Source: Dryocosmus kuriphilus (lineage: Eukaryota; Arthropoda; Insecta; Hymenoptera; Cynipidae). From it: 64,000 nucleotides of DNA. Below the pieces are notes generated by a model. That model searched no databases. It saw only the letters and a program-made list of their open reading frames with translations, and was not told the DNA's origin. How positions within the stretch are numbered: the stretch's first letter is position 1; every line of letters begins with the position of its first letter. This document shows, in pieces, positions 11,530-23,108 of this stretch. A program made the position numbers and the translations under genes. Where the stretch lies: NCBI GenBank assembly GCA_038277395.1, contig CM076189.1, positions 233,803,918-233,867,917 of the forward strand. The letters run 5' to 3'.

Positions 11530-11852
11530 ACTGGACATCCATTCTGTAATTCGCAGGTGGGCTGTCGCCAATAACGTTGGTAGCCTTGCAGGAATATAAA
11601 CCAGCATCGTTCTTCTTGACGGGTTCGAATCTCAATTCCGATACAACCAAAGTGTTATTCTGATGAGTCCTGTTAGTCGAGGAAGCCACCATAACACTAT
11701 TTGGTGCAGTTATGGGAGAGGAATCTTTGAACCATTTAATGGAAGCCACTGGTTGGAATCAGCAATACATTTAAGACTCATAAAACTTGCTGAATCTTCC
11801 AAAGCCGATGCCAACATTCGCGGACTCGTTTCTATCTTTACTTCCGGTGAAT
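11530..11852 (-). CDS. Ig-domain adhesion protein, exon 4 (Ig3), with a -1 frameshift
   Basis: The exon opens after CAG (11855-11853) with AT completing Y, then SPEVKIETSPRMLASALEDS and SASFMSLKCIADSN, and ends T|GTTAGT at 11530. The second part reads VASIKWFKDSSPI... and DAGLYSCKATNVIGDSPPAN, in another frame. Exon length is 323 nt, where the flanking phases require a multiple of 3 (324 fits). Homology across the break (ADSNP-VASIKW) indicates one missing base in the GG at about 11751-11752 (plus strand), probably a collapsed GGG. The domain is otherwise a complete Ig with C, W, D-x-G-x-Y-x-C. Either an assembly error or a real null allele. Confidence 0.85.
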
Positions 11853-11997
11853 CTGCAAATAATTTTTCTTATTTTATTATGTGCATAATAAATAAATTAC
11901 AATAAAACTTCAGTACCTACTTTAATTTATGTAACAATGGATGTTTTTAAGTGCGTAAAATTGAATGCAACAGTTTTTAAATATACAATAATATTCA

Positions 11998-12340
11998 GTG
12001 CCGTCTGTAAGAGTAGTGGGCCTCTAGGACCGAAATGCTTGGGGCCCACTTAAGAAATTCATTTTCAACACATTTTTAATTTTAATAAATTTGCCAAATG
12101 AAAACAAAATTAAAAAGCATTACATGGCATCAACGTTCCCAAATATTGAGATATCACGCCCGATATTTTTATGTATGATGCGGTGACCAACTCTAGTGGA
12201 GAAAGGTCCTTTTCCGCATTAAAATTTTTGAAAAACGATCACAAGAGTACTATGCATTATTTTCCACAAATATTTTAAATCGGAAATGATGAGGATTCAA
12301 GCGTTAAAAAGACAAGACCTGTAAAGTTTTCGTGCTCCGT
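11998..12340 (+). pseudogene. hAT transposase 3' fragment (dimerisation domain)
   Basis: The plus strand encodes FPNIEIS..IFLCMM and, after a frameshift, VTNSSGERSFSALKFLKND followed by STM. This is the hallmark C-terminal hAT dimerisation region (the usual form is T..CERSFS.LK..K). The left flank holds CAGTGCCG (from about 11998), like the TIR of the large hAT at 44263. It is broken by frameshifts and stops, and lies in intron 3 of the Ig gene. Confidence 0.7.
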
Positions 12341-12837
12341 CCTAGGATAAAGTGATTTTGTAAATTTTTAAGAATATATCGTAAAATAGTGAAAATTTCA
12401 ATGCTTTCTTAAATTTTTAATGACATGTGAAATATTAAACCTTTTTTACGTTCTTCGGCTCATTTTAAAAGGAAATTTCTATATAATCGTAGAAGATTAT
12501 CGAAATAATTATGCAATCTTTAGTTTGCATGATGCCAGGAGTTAAAGTTGGAACAAAAAGCTTAAAAAATTTGCAGACTCCTCATTCGTAGGAAAATAAT
12601 AATAAAAATCAAATCAATATAAATTTTTAGTAAATTTAATAGAACTTACAACTTTTTTGTTCCAAATTTAACTTCTGACTTCTGTAAAAATTTAAGTCTC
12701 ATGCAATTATAAAGAACTTATAAGCAATCATCGAAAAACACTTGGCATCATACTTGTGACCCGTACTGTATATTTTATTTATGAAATCTTAGATAATTAA
12801 AAATAGAAAAAAATTATTTTTCATGAAAATAACGTAC

Positions 12838-13037
12838 AGTGAATTTCCAAACGTGATTCTGCAATTGCAGGAACTGGACTCGAAGGATGTATGGAAATAC
12901 ACCTAATTGGCAGCCCATGGTTTTCTCGTTTTCCAAGAACTTTCAACATACTGTGGGCGGCCCAAGTTTTCGGATTGTCTACTTCTGTTGCATTTGTTTG
13001 GTCTCTCAGAGGTTCAATTTCATCTCCACCAATATAC
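12838..13037 (-). CDS. Ig-domain adhesion protein, exon 3 (second half of Ig2)
   Basis: The acceptor TTTCAAG precedes G at 13037; the donor T|GTACGT follows 12838. The 200 nt read YIGGDEIEPLRDQTNATEV, DNPKTWAAHSMLKVLGKREN and GLPIRCISIHPSSPVPAIAE, then LEIH and the first base of Y. This completes Ig2, with the second cysteine in IRCIS and a sequon at NAT. The exon frame is open and matches exon 4 (phase 1). It requires phase 2 from exon 2, which exon 2 as written does not provide because of its extra base. Confidence 0.87.
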
Positions 13038-13554
13038 CTTGAAATAAAATTGTCATATTTATTTTTAGAAACTATTATTTCTTAAATTATAAAATGGTAT
13101 TTTATCATCAAAAATTAGTCCTGATCAATGGGTACGTTTTAATGAATTTGGATCAAGCTAAAATTTAAACCATATATATTTAAAATCATTTTAAAAAATG
13201 CTTCTTTAAGTTAGATTTTTTCTTTAATAAACAAAAAGGTCATTGGTGTGGCTAATTTCGTATTTAAAAAATATCAATTGCATTAAAAAAAAAAATTAAT
13301 TTCTTTATATTTTGGTTTTAGACTGACGAAATAAACCACAGTTACCAAGAAAAAAGGCCCTTAAAAAATTCTTTATCTAAAATTCCTCAATTTAATGATT
13401 TCTTTCCTTTATTGGGCACTTAATTGTCCGGTAGAATTTTATCTCGATGACTAACATAATCATATATAGCTTGTTTCTCCACGCGAATTTACATTTGCAA
13501 TTTTTTTAGCTTAAGCTAACAAAATTTCGAGTAAAATTTCTAACTCCAAAAAAA
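13038..13554. other. Ig-gene intron 2 (left part), no feature seen
   Basis: AT-rich intron sequence between exon 3 and the CGCGAAG-family repeat. No coding, RNA or repeat signal recognised. Confidence 0.4.
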
Positions 13555-14455
13555 AAAAATCTGAATCTCGTCGCGCGCTTCGCGCGAAGTATGAGCACGC
13601 GTAGGGCGCGCGTATGTTGACACTCGCGCTTTACGCTCGACATTTGACTCGTGCTTCGCGCTCGATACGTTATTTACGGCATTCGCGCTTCGCGCTCGAT
13701 AGTTTATTTGCCTTGCGTTACGCACTCGGTGTTTATGGATCGTATAAAACTTTAAATTAAAAATCAAACCATTGATCAGTGTAATTTGGTAATTTTTGTA
13801 ATTTTGGTCTTAATCTTTCAAATCACCTACATATTTTTAATGAAATTATTAAATTTGAATTTTATTAAAAATTACAAAAGAAATTTTTTTACTTGATGCT
13901 CTGTATCATGACACTCGCACTTCGCGCTCGACACCTAATTTTTTTCCATTGTAAATTGGTAAATTTTTTTTTGTGATTTTCGAAATTTTCTCAATGCAGG
14001 ATTTCGATTCTTAAAAGTAAAACGATGAGTCTTATGAACAAATTTTGTAGCTTTTTCCAAGGTGAACAATTCTGCTTGTTAATATTTTCTCATATCTTGC
14101 ACAGTTTTGCTGAAAAGTGGTTTTCTTTATATTTCATAACATATTTCACGAATAACTCAAAAACTACGCGTCTGCTCAAAAAAATGATAGCGAGCGAATT
14201 TTTAGACATTTTTAAGGTCAACAACTTTGTTCATTATCATTTTTTCTTATCTTGCATATTTTGGTGGGAAATTTGAAATTTTTTATTTTTAATAACGTTT
14301 TCTCGATTAAAACAAAAACCGTGAATTTTATTGAAAAAGGATTAAAACAAAATTTGTAGATTTTTTTCAGGTGAACAATTTTACTCTCTATTATTATTTT
14401 TTATCTCGCATAGTATAGCCGGAAAATTGATTTTTTGATTTTGTGAAAACAGTTT

Positions 14456-14779
14456 TTGATGGATAAAACCATAACCACTGGTCAAAAACCGCTGGTTAAC
14501 GAACTTGTCCTTTCCTTTTGCAGCTTGAAGAAGTGTGCCAAAGCACAATCCAATCCGATTAGTCATTCGAAAGTTATCGTAAGAACAGGCGCCGACGTCA
14601 AAGACAACGACGACGCCGACAATGACAGACAGACAGACACCGTCGCAAAAGCCGTTTTTTCGGATTCAGGGGATCACGAAACGTCGAGATTTCATGAAAT
14701 CCGCGAAAGTCAAATTTTACATAAATCTAATACCTTCTCTGATGAGAAATGTAAAAAATTAAGGAATTCACGTTTTTGA
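14456..14779 (+). other. Small ORF conserved between copies of the CGCGAAG-family repeat
   Basis: 107 codons beginning MMDKTITTGQKPLVNELVLS, then KKCAKAQSNPI, an acidic stretch from the GACGAC-type microsatellite, and SRFHEIRESQILHKSNTF. Closely similar ORFs are at 15532-15813 (plus) and 28234-27980 (minus). The copies at 7.8, 23.2 and 28.9 kb are frameshifted or stopped. No known domain is recognised. The openness may only reflect recent copying, since the microsatellite has period 3 and does not break frame. Confidence 0.3.
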
Positions 14780-15531
14780 TATACTTTAATCGACAGGTAA
14801 GCGTGAGAAACGCGATGAGAATGCGCCTAAGTAGAGAGAAGATTTTTTAATAACTTTTACAGACTTTCTTATTAACTTCATAGTAATGTATTTTTTGACT
14901 AAAACAACTATTATACGTTTCATGAATAAAATATGCGTTGGATCAAAAAATAATTTCAAGCAAATTTGTAGATCTTGTTAAGATGAACAATTCTGCTTCT
15001 TAATATTTTCTCGTATCTCGCATAGTTTTGCTGAAAAGTGGATTTGTTTGTATTTAATAACATATTTCACGAATAACTCAAAAACTACGCGTCTGTTCGA
15101 AAAAATTATGGAAATGAATTTTGTAGACCTTTTTGAGTTGAACAACTTTGTTAATTATCATTTTTTCAGTATCTTGCATATTTGGCGGAAAATTTGAATT
15201 TTTGATTTTTAATAACGCTTTCTCGATTAAAACAAAAACCGTGCATTGTATCAAAAAATGGTCAATACAAAACTTGTAGATCTTTTTAAGCTGAACAACT
15301 TTGTTTATTATAATTTTTGACGCATCTTGAATATTTTGGCAAGAAACGGCAGTTCTTTATTTTTAATAACGTTTTCTCGATTAAAGCAAAAACCGTGCAT
15401 GCTATCAAAAAATGGTTAAAACAAAATTTGTAGATTTTTTTGAGATGAAGAATTTTAGCTTCTTCCGCTTTTTTTTGTATCTTGCATAGTTTAGCCGGAA
15501 AATTGATTTTTTGATTTTATGAAAACCGTTT

Positions 15532-15813
15532 TTGATGGCTAAAGCCATAAGCGTTGGTCAACAACCGCTGGTTGACGAACTCGTCCTTTGTTTTTACCCC
15601 TTAAAGAAGTGTACCAAAGCACAATCCAATCCGATTAGTCCTTCGAAAGTTATCGTGGAACAGACTCCGACGACGACAACAACGACAACGACAACGACAA
15701 CAGACAGACACCGTCGTAAGACATGTTTTTCGGATTCAGGAAGTCACGATACGTCGAGATTTCATGAAATCCGCGAAAGTCATTTTTCACATAAAACTAA
15801 TACTTCTCATTGA
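15532..15813 (+). other. Second copy of the repeat-borne small ORF
   Basis: 93 codons, MMAKAISVGQQPLVDELVL then KKCTKAQSNPISPSKVIV, a run of threonines from an ACGACA-type tract, and SRFHEIRESHFSHKTNT. It is parallel to the ORF at 14456 in every segment except the variable tract. Function unknown, possibly non-coding. Confidence 0.3.
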
Positions 15814-15823
15814 GATGAGAATG

Positions 15824-18800
15824 TAAAAAGATTGTTACTTTTTTAAAATAATGCGCATTACCGATATCCCTTTTATTTTGGAAAGAATTGATTTTCTGCT
15901 CCCTCTAATGTGTAACTTTAATTTTGTTTAAACTGTTTTTTAAAACTAAATTGTCAAAATTTTGGAATTCCCTATGAAGAATTAAACTCTAATTACTATA
16001 GTCTAGAGTCTAAGTATGTAAAATATATATACATATATAAATTTCTGTAACGAACGATTCCGTAACTTGTCGTCGACCTACCTGGCTGATTACGTACAGA
16101 TTCGGTCGAGCATGTTACCCTCCATTTTTTTTATATTCATTTACTGTAAAAATATTATTTAAAAACTCCTTTTTTGTCCTTATCAATATTTAAGCTGATT
16201 TTTTTACAAGAAAATTAATAATTTAAAAAAATGATCTAAGCAAATTACTGCAAAAATTCTAAATAATTTTAACAAATTATGATTTCATTTTTAAACAATG
16301 ACTATGAAAATATAAATCTAAGCAAAAGGTCTTTAACATTTTCCTTGAAGATAACAGGACATTTTTAAATACCTATCTCATTTCCGCTGCTATTTACTCT
16401 AATCGCTAATCGATGTAATTAAGATAACCGCGCACCGAATTCTATTTCTAAAATAGAACCTTTTCACAGGAATGCACCAAAACAAAGTCATAAAACAAAA
16501 AATGCAGTCTTCTTCTAAGTTCTAAACATCTAAACTAAACGGTTCTAAAACTGAAACTGAAACATAATACCACTGAGCATTATACAGTCGGGTGAGGGAA
16601 TGCGAGTAAAAAAAGTAAAAAAAAAAACACTTTAGGGCTCTTGAAGACTGAAGAGGTGCAAGATGCCTGAGTACGCACCCACTATATAGGCGAGTATAGA
16701 TAAGGCGCGGCTTAACCACTAGAACGTGAAGTTAAAAAGACAGACCATGGACAGCCTTTTCCTGCATAAAGACGACGTCCCGGATCTTGCTCTGCTTACG
16801 GTTACGGGAACATGAAACCGCGGTTTGCAATTGCAAGAAAATTACAAAGCTTTCTTCAGAAAATATAAATTCGAAAAATATATACAGTATATACCATATA
16901 CGTTATACGCTACCGATTGAGACTTAACCGCGGGAAAAAATGAAACGACAAAGTTGCGGATTCACAGTTTATGGTTTAGGGGAGGACATGTAGTTGACGA
17001 CAACTGTTATTTCATTCAATCATAGTCAATTATATCTCCGTTCGTTAAATCCTGCATTTACAAAATTATATTTGTACCCACGGAAATGTTTCTTTCTAGG
17101 TTTGTTTTTTATTTTTCTTCAGCAGTTAGCTAAAGTAAGAGTAACTTTTATATTCACCAAAAACCAATTGAATTTGGATCTATTATTTGAAAAGGTGCGA
17201 ATTCACACGATTTTGGAAATAAGATGTTAAAAATTAGGAATAATTCGGTTGAACTTGAATTTTTAGAGAACATTCGAAATGGAAAAACTTCAAATTAACG
17301 GTGTAAAATTGAAGAATGGTACGTTTCAAAACCATTCGAAGCAATTTCAAATTTACAGAAAACATTAGCACCCAATCAAGAAAAAATTGGCAAGAAACTT
17401 GACAATACAATATTTTTCTTGATCCAGGAAAATTTTTCTTTTCTCAAGAAAATGTTTCTAATTTTGTTCCTTGTTTGTATGCTTTCAAGAGTTATTAAAA
17501 TTTCTCTAAATTTTTCGATTTTAATTAAATTCGTTTAAAATTTTAAAAGCGAATTTAAAAAATTTTATTTTTTTGCTACAAGCTGAAGCATTTAAAGGCC
17601 AATTTCTTAAACCTGAATTGTAATTTTAATATTAGAAGTTTGCAAAATTTAAGTGTTTTTTACTTGAAAAAGAACCATTTTTAATTTCAAACATTCAAAG
17701 TTAAACAATTTTAATGTAAAGGCTTTTGAAAATTGAAATTTTTTTCAACAGAATCGCTACATATGGTACAATCATTCCTCGAATGAATCAAAACTAAAAC
17801 TTTTTTTAAAATGATTTTTTTTAACTGTACAGTTTTAAGCATTCAAATTTTCCAAATTCAAACTGCATCTTACACTTTTCAAAACTGAATCGTTTACATG
17901 AATAATTCAAATCAATAAAATGGCAAATAAAATCCTGCATAAAATTGAACAATTTGAAATTGTACAGCTCCAATATTAAATTATTCAAAATTTACAAAAT
18001 CCAAAAACTATAACATTTATTATTTAGAATTAAAAAAATTTAAACCTTAAGCTGTCAAAGTAGCGAAGTTTAAAATTGAATACGTTTATGATTGGTCCCA
18101 ATCTAGGACCTAGGTCGTAATGGAAAATGTAGGTACAATTTTAAGTTGAAGCTTTCAAAATTAAAAAAAAAAGCTTAATTAGAAAGCATATTTGTTTTTG
18201 AAAAAGAAAAATTAAATTTTAAGCGTATAAAAGGGAACGATTTTTAATTCAAAGCCTGAAAAATTGAACAATTTCTAATCTGAAACATTAAGAATTAAAA
18301 CAGTACTGCATTGCATGATTATAATTGAATAGAAATTTAAAACTTTGTAAATTACACATTAGACTTCATTTTTTAACACAAAATAAGGAGTACCGTAAAA
18401 CTGAATAACAACTATGTACATTAACTTGTGACTTTAATCTTTTAAAAGTAAATTTTTAAATTGAAGCAAAATTTTGCATACCTCTGTTTTTTTACCAAAA
18501 ATTTTATGAAAATTTCTTAATCTATGTGTATTTTGCCATGATAAATAGAATTAAGGAAAATTGTTTATTTAAAATGTTAATATCTGTTCCTGTTGCCTAT
18601 TAAAATTAAACCCCATGATTTACTCTCGTATTTATTACCGCGCATGATCGTTTTTATTCCTTTCCATTTTATTTCTTTCGTAAGAAAAAATTTGAATAAT
18701 CTAGATTTCCTAGAAGACTAATAAAATTCTGCTCAATATTCTCTAACCTGCACCATAAGAAATGAAAATCATCGCTTTAATTATTTATATGGTAAAAAGC

Positions 18801-19232
18801 ATATGTAGAACCTTTCTCTATAACTCATGGCTTTATGACTCATTTGAACGTGATGGACGTTTAATTTAATCGAGCATGATATTGAAATTGTGTGGCTAGC
18901 AGGAAAGGAATTCGGCGGAATTCGGATCACTTCTGCAACACGTCATATTCTAATACGTAAACTTTCCATAGAAGAATGAGTCTTAATTATTATTGTAGAA
19001 TGTAGGTGAAACAAACAACAATATGAAAACCTCGTTTTCGTTTACATAATAGAAGTGGTCGTTACGAGGCTAATGAATATCGCTTATCACCTCTCTCAGA
19101 GGGAATGGGACATGACCACATCACAGAATTAGAAAACCATAATTAAATGTGGTTTTTGGAATTTACTAGCTGCTATAACGGTCTATATTAGCGCCATGTA
19201 TAGTATTTAAAGTCGCATTACAATACACTTAC
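15824..19232. other. Ig-gene intron 2 (right part), no gene seen
   Basis: About 3.4 kb of AT-rich sequence. A slightly GC-richer patch (16400-17000) has no splice-bounded exon or RNA fold that I can support. ORFs here (16522-16719 minus, 16994-17230 plus) have no domain signature. Confidence 0.4.
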
Positions 19233-19363
19233 CACTTTATGAAGGGCTGGCGGATTTCCGTATCTGGAAACGCAGGAAATAGTTGCTTCCTGGCCTTCCC
19301 TCAAATTTAGGGCTGTGCTCAAAAGCGTTCCGCCGTACTCCAAAAGTGGCTTCCTGGGGTTCA
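19233..19363 (-). CDS. Ig-domain adhesion protein, exon 2 (first half of Ig2), with a +1 frameshift
   Basis: Acceptor TTTGTATTCAG; the first two bases TG complete a valine codon from exon 1. The text is NPRKPLLEYGGTLLSTALNL, then REGQEATISCVSRYGNPPAL, then HKV before the donor GTAAGT. Exon 3 needs phase 2 but this exon ends in phase 0 (131 nt, 130 expected). Removing one base near 19241 gives ...NPPALIKW joining YIGGDEIE, the normal strand-C tryptophan of an Ig domain. As written, the join runs into TGA within six codons of exon 3. Exon identity is firm; the indel is an assembly error or a disabling mutation. Confidence 0.85.
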
Positions 19364-19450
19364 CTGAATACAAATCAGGACATTAGAAAATTGGCTTGTT
19401 TTATTAAAAAAAAAAAAAAAACATGTCTTTAAAGTTAAAGATGATAATTA

Positions 19451-19614
19451 AATATGTGACGATCCGCGAAAAAAGGGCCCTAAGGCCCTCTCTGCAAAAT
19501 TCGAATTGTTATTAAAGGTCCAAGTGAGACTATATACAGAGTCCCTACGCTCCACTCGTCTTGTAAAATTTGACTAAACTCCGTTAGGGCCTTTTATTTG
19601 TGGGACGTCACATA
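19451..19614. mobile_element. MITE, about 165 bp
   Basis: Inverted ends: ATGTGACGATCCGCG...AAAAGGGCCCTAA at the left and TTAGGGCCTTTT...GGGACGTCACAT at the right, each flanked by TTAAAT-like sequence. Non-coding; in intron 1 of the Ig gene, about 90 bp from exon 2. Confidence 0.65.
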
Positions 19615-19859
19615 TTAAATAATGAATTGAGCATAATAATTCTATAAACCTCTGACTGCTCAAAATGTCTTTATAAAGATATAGAAATATTAATTTTCCC
19701 CACGAACGTTTCAAAAATGTCACCAATGAAATTTCAATCCACAAGAATAGTTTCTTATTATGACTTTATCATGAATTGGATTTACATATGATGCTCGATA
19801 TAAAATTTAGAACATATACTGCACTTTGTTACTTGTAAAATTTCATCAGACTACACCAT

Positions 19860-20150
19860 TTTCGATCTCAAAAATCCAAAATACAAAAATTTTCAAAAAC
19901 CAAGAATTATGCTAAAGTGATCACTGATCACGGCGAAACCTTTTCGAAAGAAACAACTAAAACTAAGAATAATATATATGAAGACATGAGATTGAAAACT
20001 GGATAAGGACTATTTTTGAAGTCGACGCGTATCGTATTCTTCTATTTGTTATTTAGATGCTAACTTCAAATATTTTTGATCCAGTTGTCATTCTCATGTC
20101 TTCATATGTTCTTTTTATTTCTGAATTTTGGATTTTGAGCCTCTTTTCAT
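19860..20150. repeat. Imperfect inverted repeat
   Basis: The left arm (19860-20020: CTCAAAAATCCAAAAT, ATGAAGACATGAGA, CTGGATAAGGACTATTTTTGAAG) is mirrored by the right arm (20065-20145: CTTCAAATATTTTTGATCCAG, TCTCATGTCTTCAT, ATTTTGGATTTTGAG). Probably a decayed foldback or MITE; no coding. Confidence 0.5.
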
Positions 20151-21250
20151 AAACAGTTAGGCTTTTTACATTTGTTTTGTCCTTCAAATTCATATATCGC
20201 TTATAAAGCAGGACGAACAACATTAGTTTTCTAGAATAATATATTCTTAGTAAATTTTGTTTGGATTGTTCATTTTGTTGATTTGTATGACTAGTTTATG
20301 GGTAATTTATAATATATTCGCGGTTTAGGTTTCTAATGCCTCTTTATGGAACTTTAACACAATTAAGTTCTTTTTTAAATTATGTTAAAATGACGGGGAT
20401 TCTTTTTAAAAGGAATTTTGTACCAAATGGATAATGAGTGGAAATTAAATGCATTTTTCAGATTGTGTATCAGTTTATTACGTAAGAAGAATTTGCATCA
20501 CCGTCATTGAATGATTCCGAAATGTTACCCCCCGTCAACAAATCGTGTTGTAATTTCGCCGAAAGTGGAACGGAACACTGTAGTTTCTGACTTGCGGACG
20601 TCTTCGCGCTTCGTCTCAATGAATTGAAAATGAGTTTGCGAAAGTAAAGTTGTTACTCATGTCTATTTTAAGTGCAATTTAATGTAAAGTGATTAAAAAT
20701 AAACGTTATATGAGATAAGTGAAATAGCACAATTTATTATGAAGTGATTAGGCGACAGCACTTTTCATTCTCTGAATAATCAAGCTTGTTATGAATGAAA
20801 CAAATAAATCGTATTTTAAATTCATTCCAAAAACTATTTTCTTATTACGTAAAAGACCACTAACAATTATAAAAATGATTTTGTTCCAATTGTTTCAATT
20901 TTTTTAAATTGGTATTTTTTTTTAAGAATTAGAAAATATAATAGATTTTCAATTAATGCAGTTCTTATTTATTAATGTAAATTAATATAAAAAATTAGTG
21001 TATTTTTTATTGCAGTTTTATTTAAGAACGAACAAAGAAGGAGCTGTAAAATTATTCAACCTTCTAAATCTGTTGATTTACAAGTTCTTAGTTGCTCTGT
21101 ATCTCATTCACCTACATATTTAATTTTTCGTGTACTTCATGCACCAGTGAATCTAAAATTAATCTCAGATAAATCAGTTAAACCAAGAATAGTTATAATA
21201 TTTTTGCATTGAGATAGCCATTATTAATAAATAAAACAATAAATGAAACA
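20151..21250. other. Ig-gene intron 1, no feature seen
   Basis: AT-rich intron DNA without recognisable coding sequence, RNA or repeat. Confidence 0.4.
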
Positions 21251-21254
21251 TTAT

Positions 21255-22320
21255 TTTTCCTTCTGAATGAGAAGGTACGTATTAGTTTTATCTGAAAACT
21301 GACTTTCGCGGATTTCATAAAATCTCGATGTTTCGAGACCCCCTAAATCCAAAAAACAGGTTTTATTTTGGTGTCTATCTGTCGTCATCGTCGTTGTAGT
21401 TATCGTGATCGTCGTCGTCGTCATCGTCGTCGTCGTCGTCTGTAACAGTGATAATTCCTGAGAAAATTGTTCAATTTTGTCGCGGTTTCGCATATTTCTC
21501 AAGGGGCCACACGAAACGGTCCTCTGGGTTAACCAGCCCTTTTTTGACCAATGGTCATGGTTTTATCCATCCAACGCTGACTTTCAAAATTTCTGCAATC
21601 GATTTTACAGCTAAACTATTTGAGATACAGAAAAACATTCAAGAGAAAAATTAGCCTAAAAAGGCTAGATGAAAATTTGTGCCAAGAGCCCGTAAAGCTA
21701 CTTTTAACTATGTACATTGCACGCACCTGAAATACCAGAAAATTCGATTTTCCAGTCGAACGATGCAAAAACTAAAAAAAAAATCGTTCGAACCAAATTT
21801 GTTTATCTAGATAAGGTTTAGAATACTTTTTTTATCATTTTTTCTACAAGACACATATTTTTTGAGTTATTCTTGTAAAAAAATCCACTTTACAGCAAAA
21901 TTGTGCGGGATACAAAAAAAAATGTTAAAAAGAAAAGTTGGTTACCTGAAAAACGTCTACAAATTTTGCTTATGATATTTTTTGATAAGACGCATACTTT
22001 TTGTTTTAATAGTCAACAATATTATTAATTAAATTCAAGAATTCAATGTTCTCACCAAACTATGCGAGATACGAAAAAATGTTAAGAAGTGGAGTCGTTT
22101 ATTCCAAGAAGATCTACAAATTTCCTTTATATTTTTTTTTTAAACACATATATAGTTTTTGTTTTCATTGTGAAAAATGTTATTAAAATTAAAAAAATTA
22201 ATTTTCCGCTCTAACTATGCGAGATGCGGAAAAAACTTTCGAAAGAGAAAAATTATTCATCTTAAAAAGGTTTACATATTTATTTCAGAACATTTTTTGA
22301 TAGGACGCATAGCTTTTCTT
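21255..22320 (-). mobile_element. CGCGAAG-family repeat, armless core copy
   Basis: Inverse orientation: begins with GAGAAGGTACGTATTAG, GACTTTCGCGGATTTCAT and a TCGTCGTCATCG-type tract (21371-21440), followed by diverged roughly 105-bp subrepeats that can be followed to about 22320. No CGCGAAG arm. More decayed than the other copies. Confidence 0.55.
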
Positions 22321-22947
22321 AATATAATAGGAACAAGAAAAGAATAAGGGGATGTCTAGGTAGCAATTTAATGCAAAAATCTGCCAATTTTCGTAAACAT
22401 ATTAGTACATTTTCAAATGCCTAAATTTTATTTCCATCGAAACAGCCAAAAAAGTCTTTTAATTGATGTTCATTGTTATTCCTCCATAATGGAGGATTAA
22501 GGGTGCCGAATTGAGGGAAGGGGAGGGGGGGGGGGCTGCAACCCGGGACCCGCTTTTAAAGGGGCCCCCTAATTCTCGGACGATTAAAAAATCCAATACG
22601 TTACTCAAGTATAAAGGTCTTCTTGAATCTTGATGACAGTGAGGTATGACTCAGAGTCGTGCCGATCCAACCTTGTATCTGAGTATCGAGATTTGTACCC
22701 TTTTGTCACATTCCAATTTTCAGTAATTGTTTAGCCTATTTAATAGAAAACTTTTTTTAGCTTGTTCTTTGGACTTTTTGCCGGTGAATTTTCCCTCTGT
22801 ATTGTCTCCAATGTTTTTCAGTTTTATTTCCATAATTTTCCATCAATTGAAAAGAAAATTACTCTATATAATTTCATTTTATTTTTTAAAAACCTTTAAA
22901 TCGTTAATCGTTTTTTAAATGAGCAATTAAACAAAAATTCTTTTTAT
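22321..22947. other. Ig-gene intron 1, G/C-rich repeat fragment
   Basis: Mostly AT-rich; 22500-22580 is a GC-rich patch with a 10-base G run next to CCCGGGACCCGC that looks like part of a hAT-type MITE end. No coding sequence seen. Confidence 0.3.
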
Positions 22948-23077
22948 TACATTCTCATCAGAGAAGGTATTAGATTTATGTAAAATTTGATTTTCGCGGA
23001 TTTCATGAAATCTCCAAGTTTTGAGACCTCCTAAATCCGAAAAGACGGTTCTTACAACGGTGTCTGTCTGTCGGTCG

Positions 23078-23108
<31 letters not shown>

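Larger units (their letters stand above)
13555..15823 (+). mobile_element. CGCGAAGCGCG-family repeat, one arm with duplicated core
   Basis: A single arm (13563-14170) rich in CGCGAAG palindromes matches the left arm of the 7221 copy. The core module appears twice: 14170-14790 and 14960-15823. Each module has roughly 100-bp subrepeats (TTTGTAGAT..., CTCGATTAAAACAAAAACCGTG), then a small ORF, a trinucleotide/hexanucleotide tract (14590-14640, 15665-15705), a GACAGACAGACACCGTCG box, GATTTCATGAAATCCGCGAAAG, and a terminal GATGAGAATGTAAAA box. It lies in intron 2 of the Ig gene. Confidence 0.65.
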
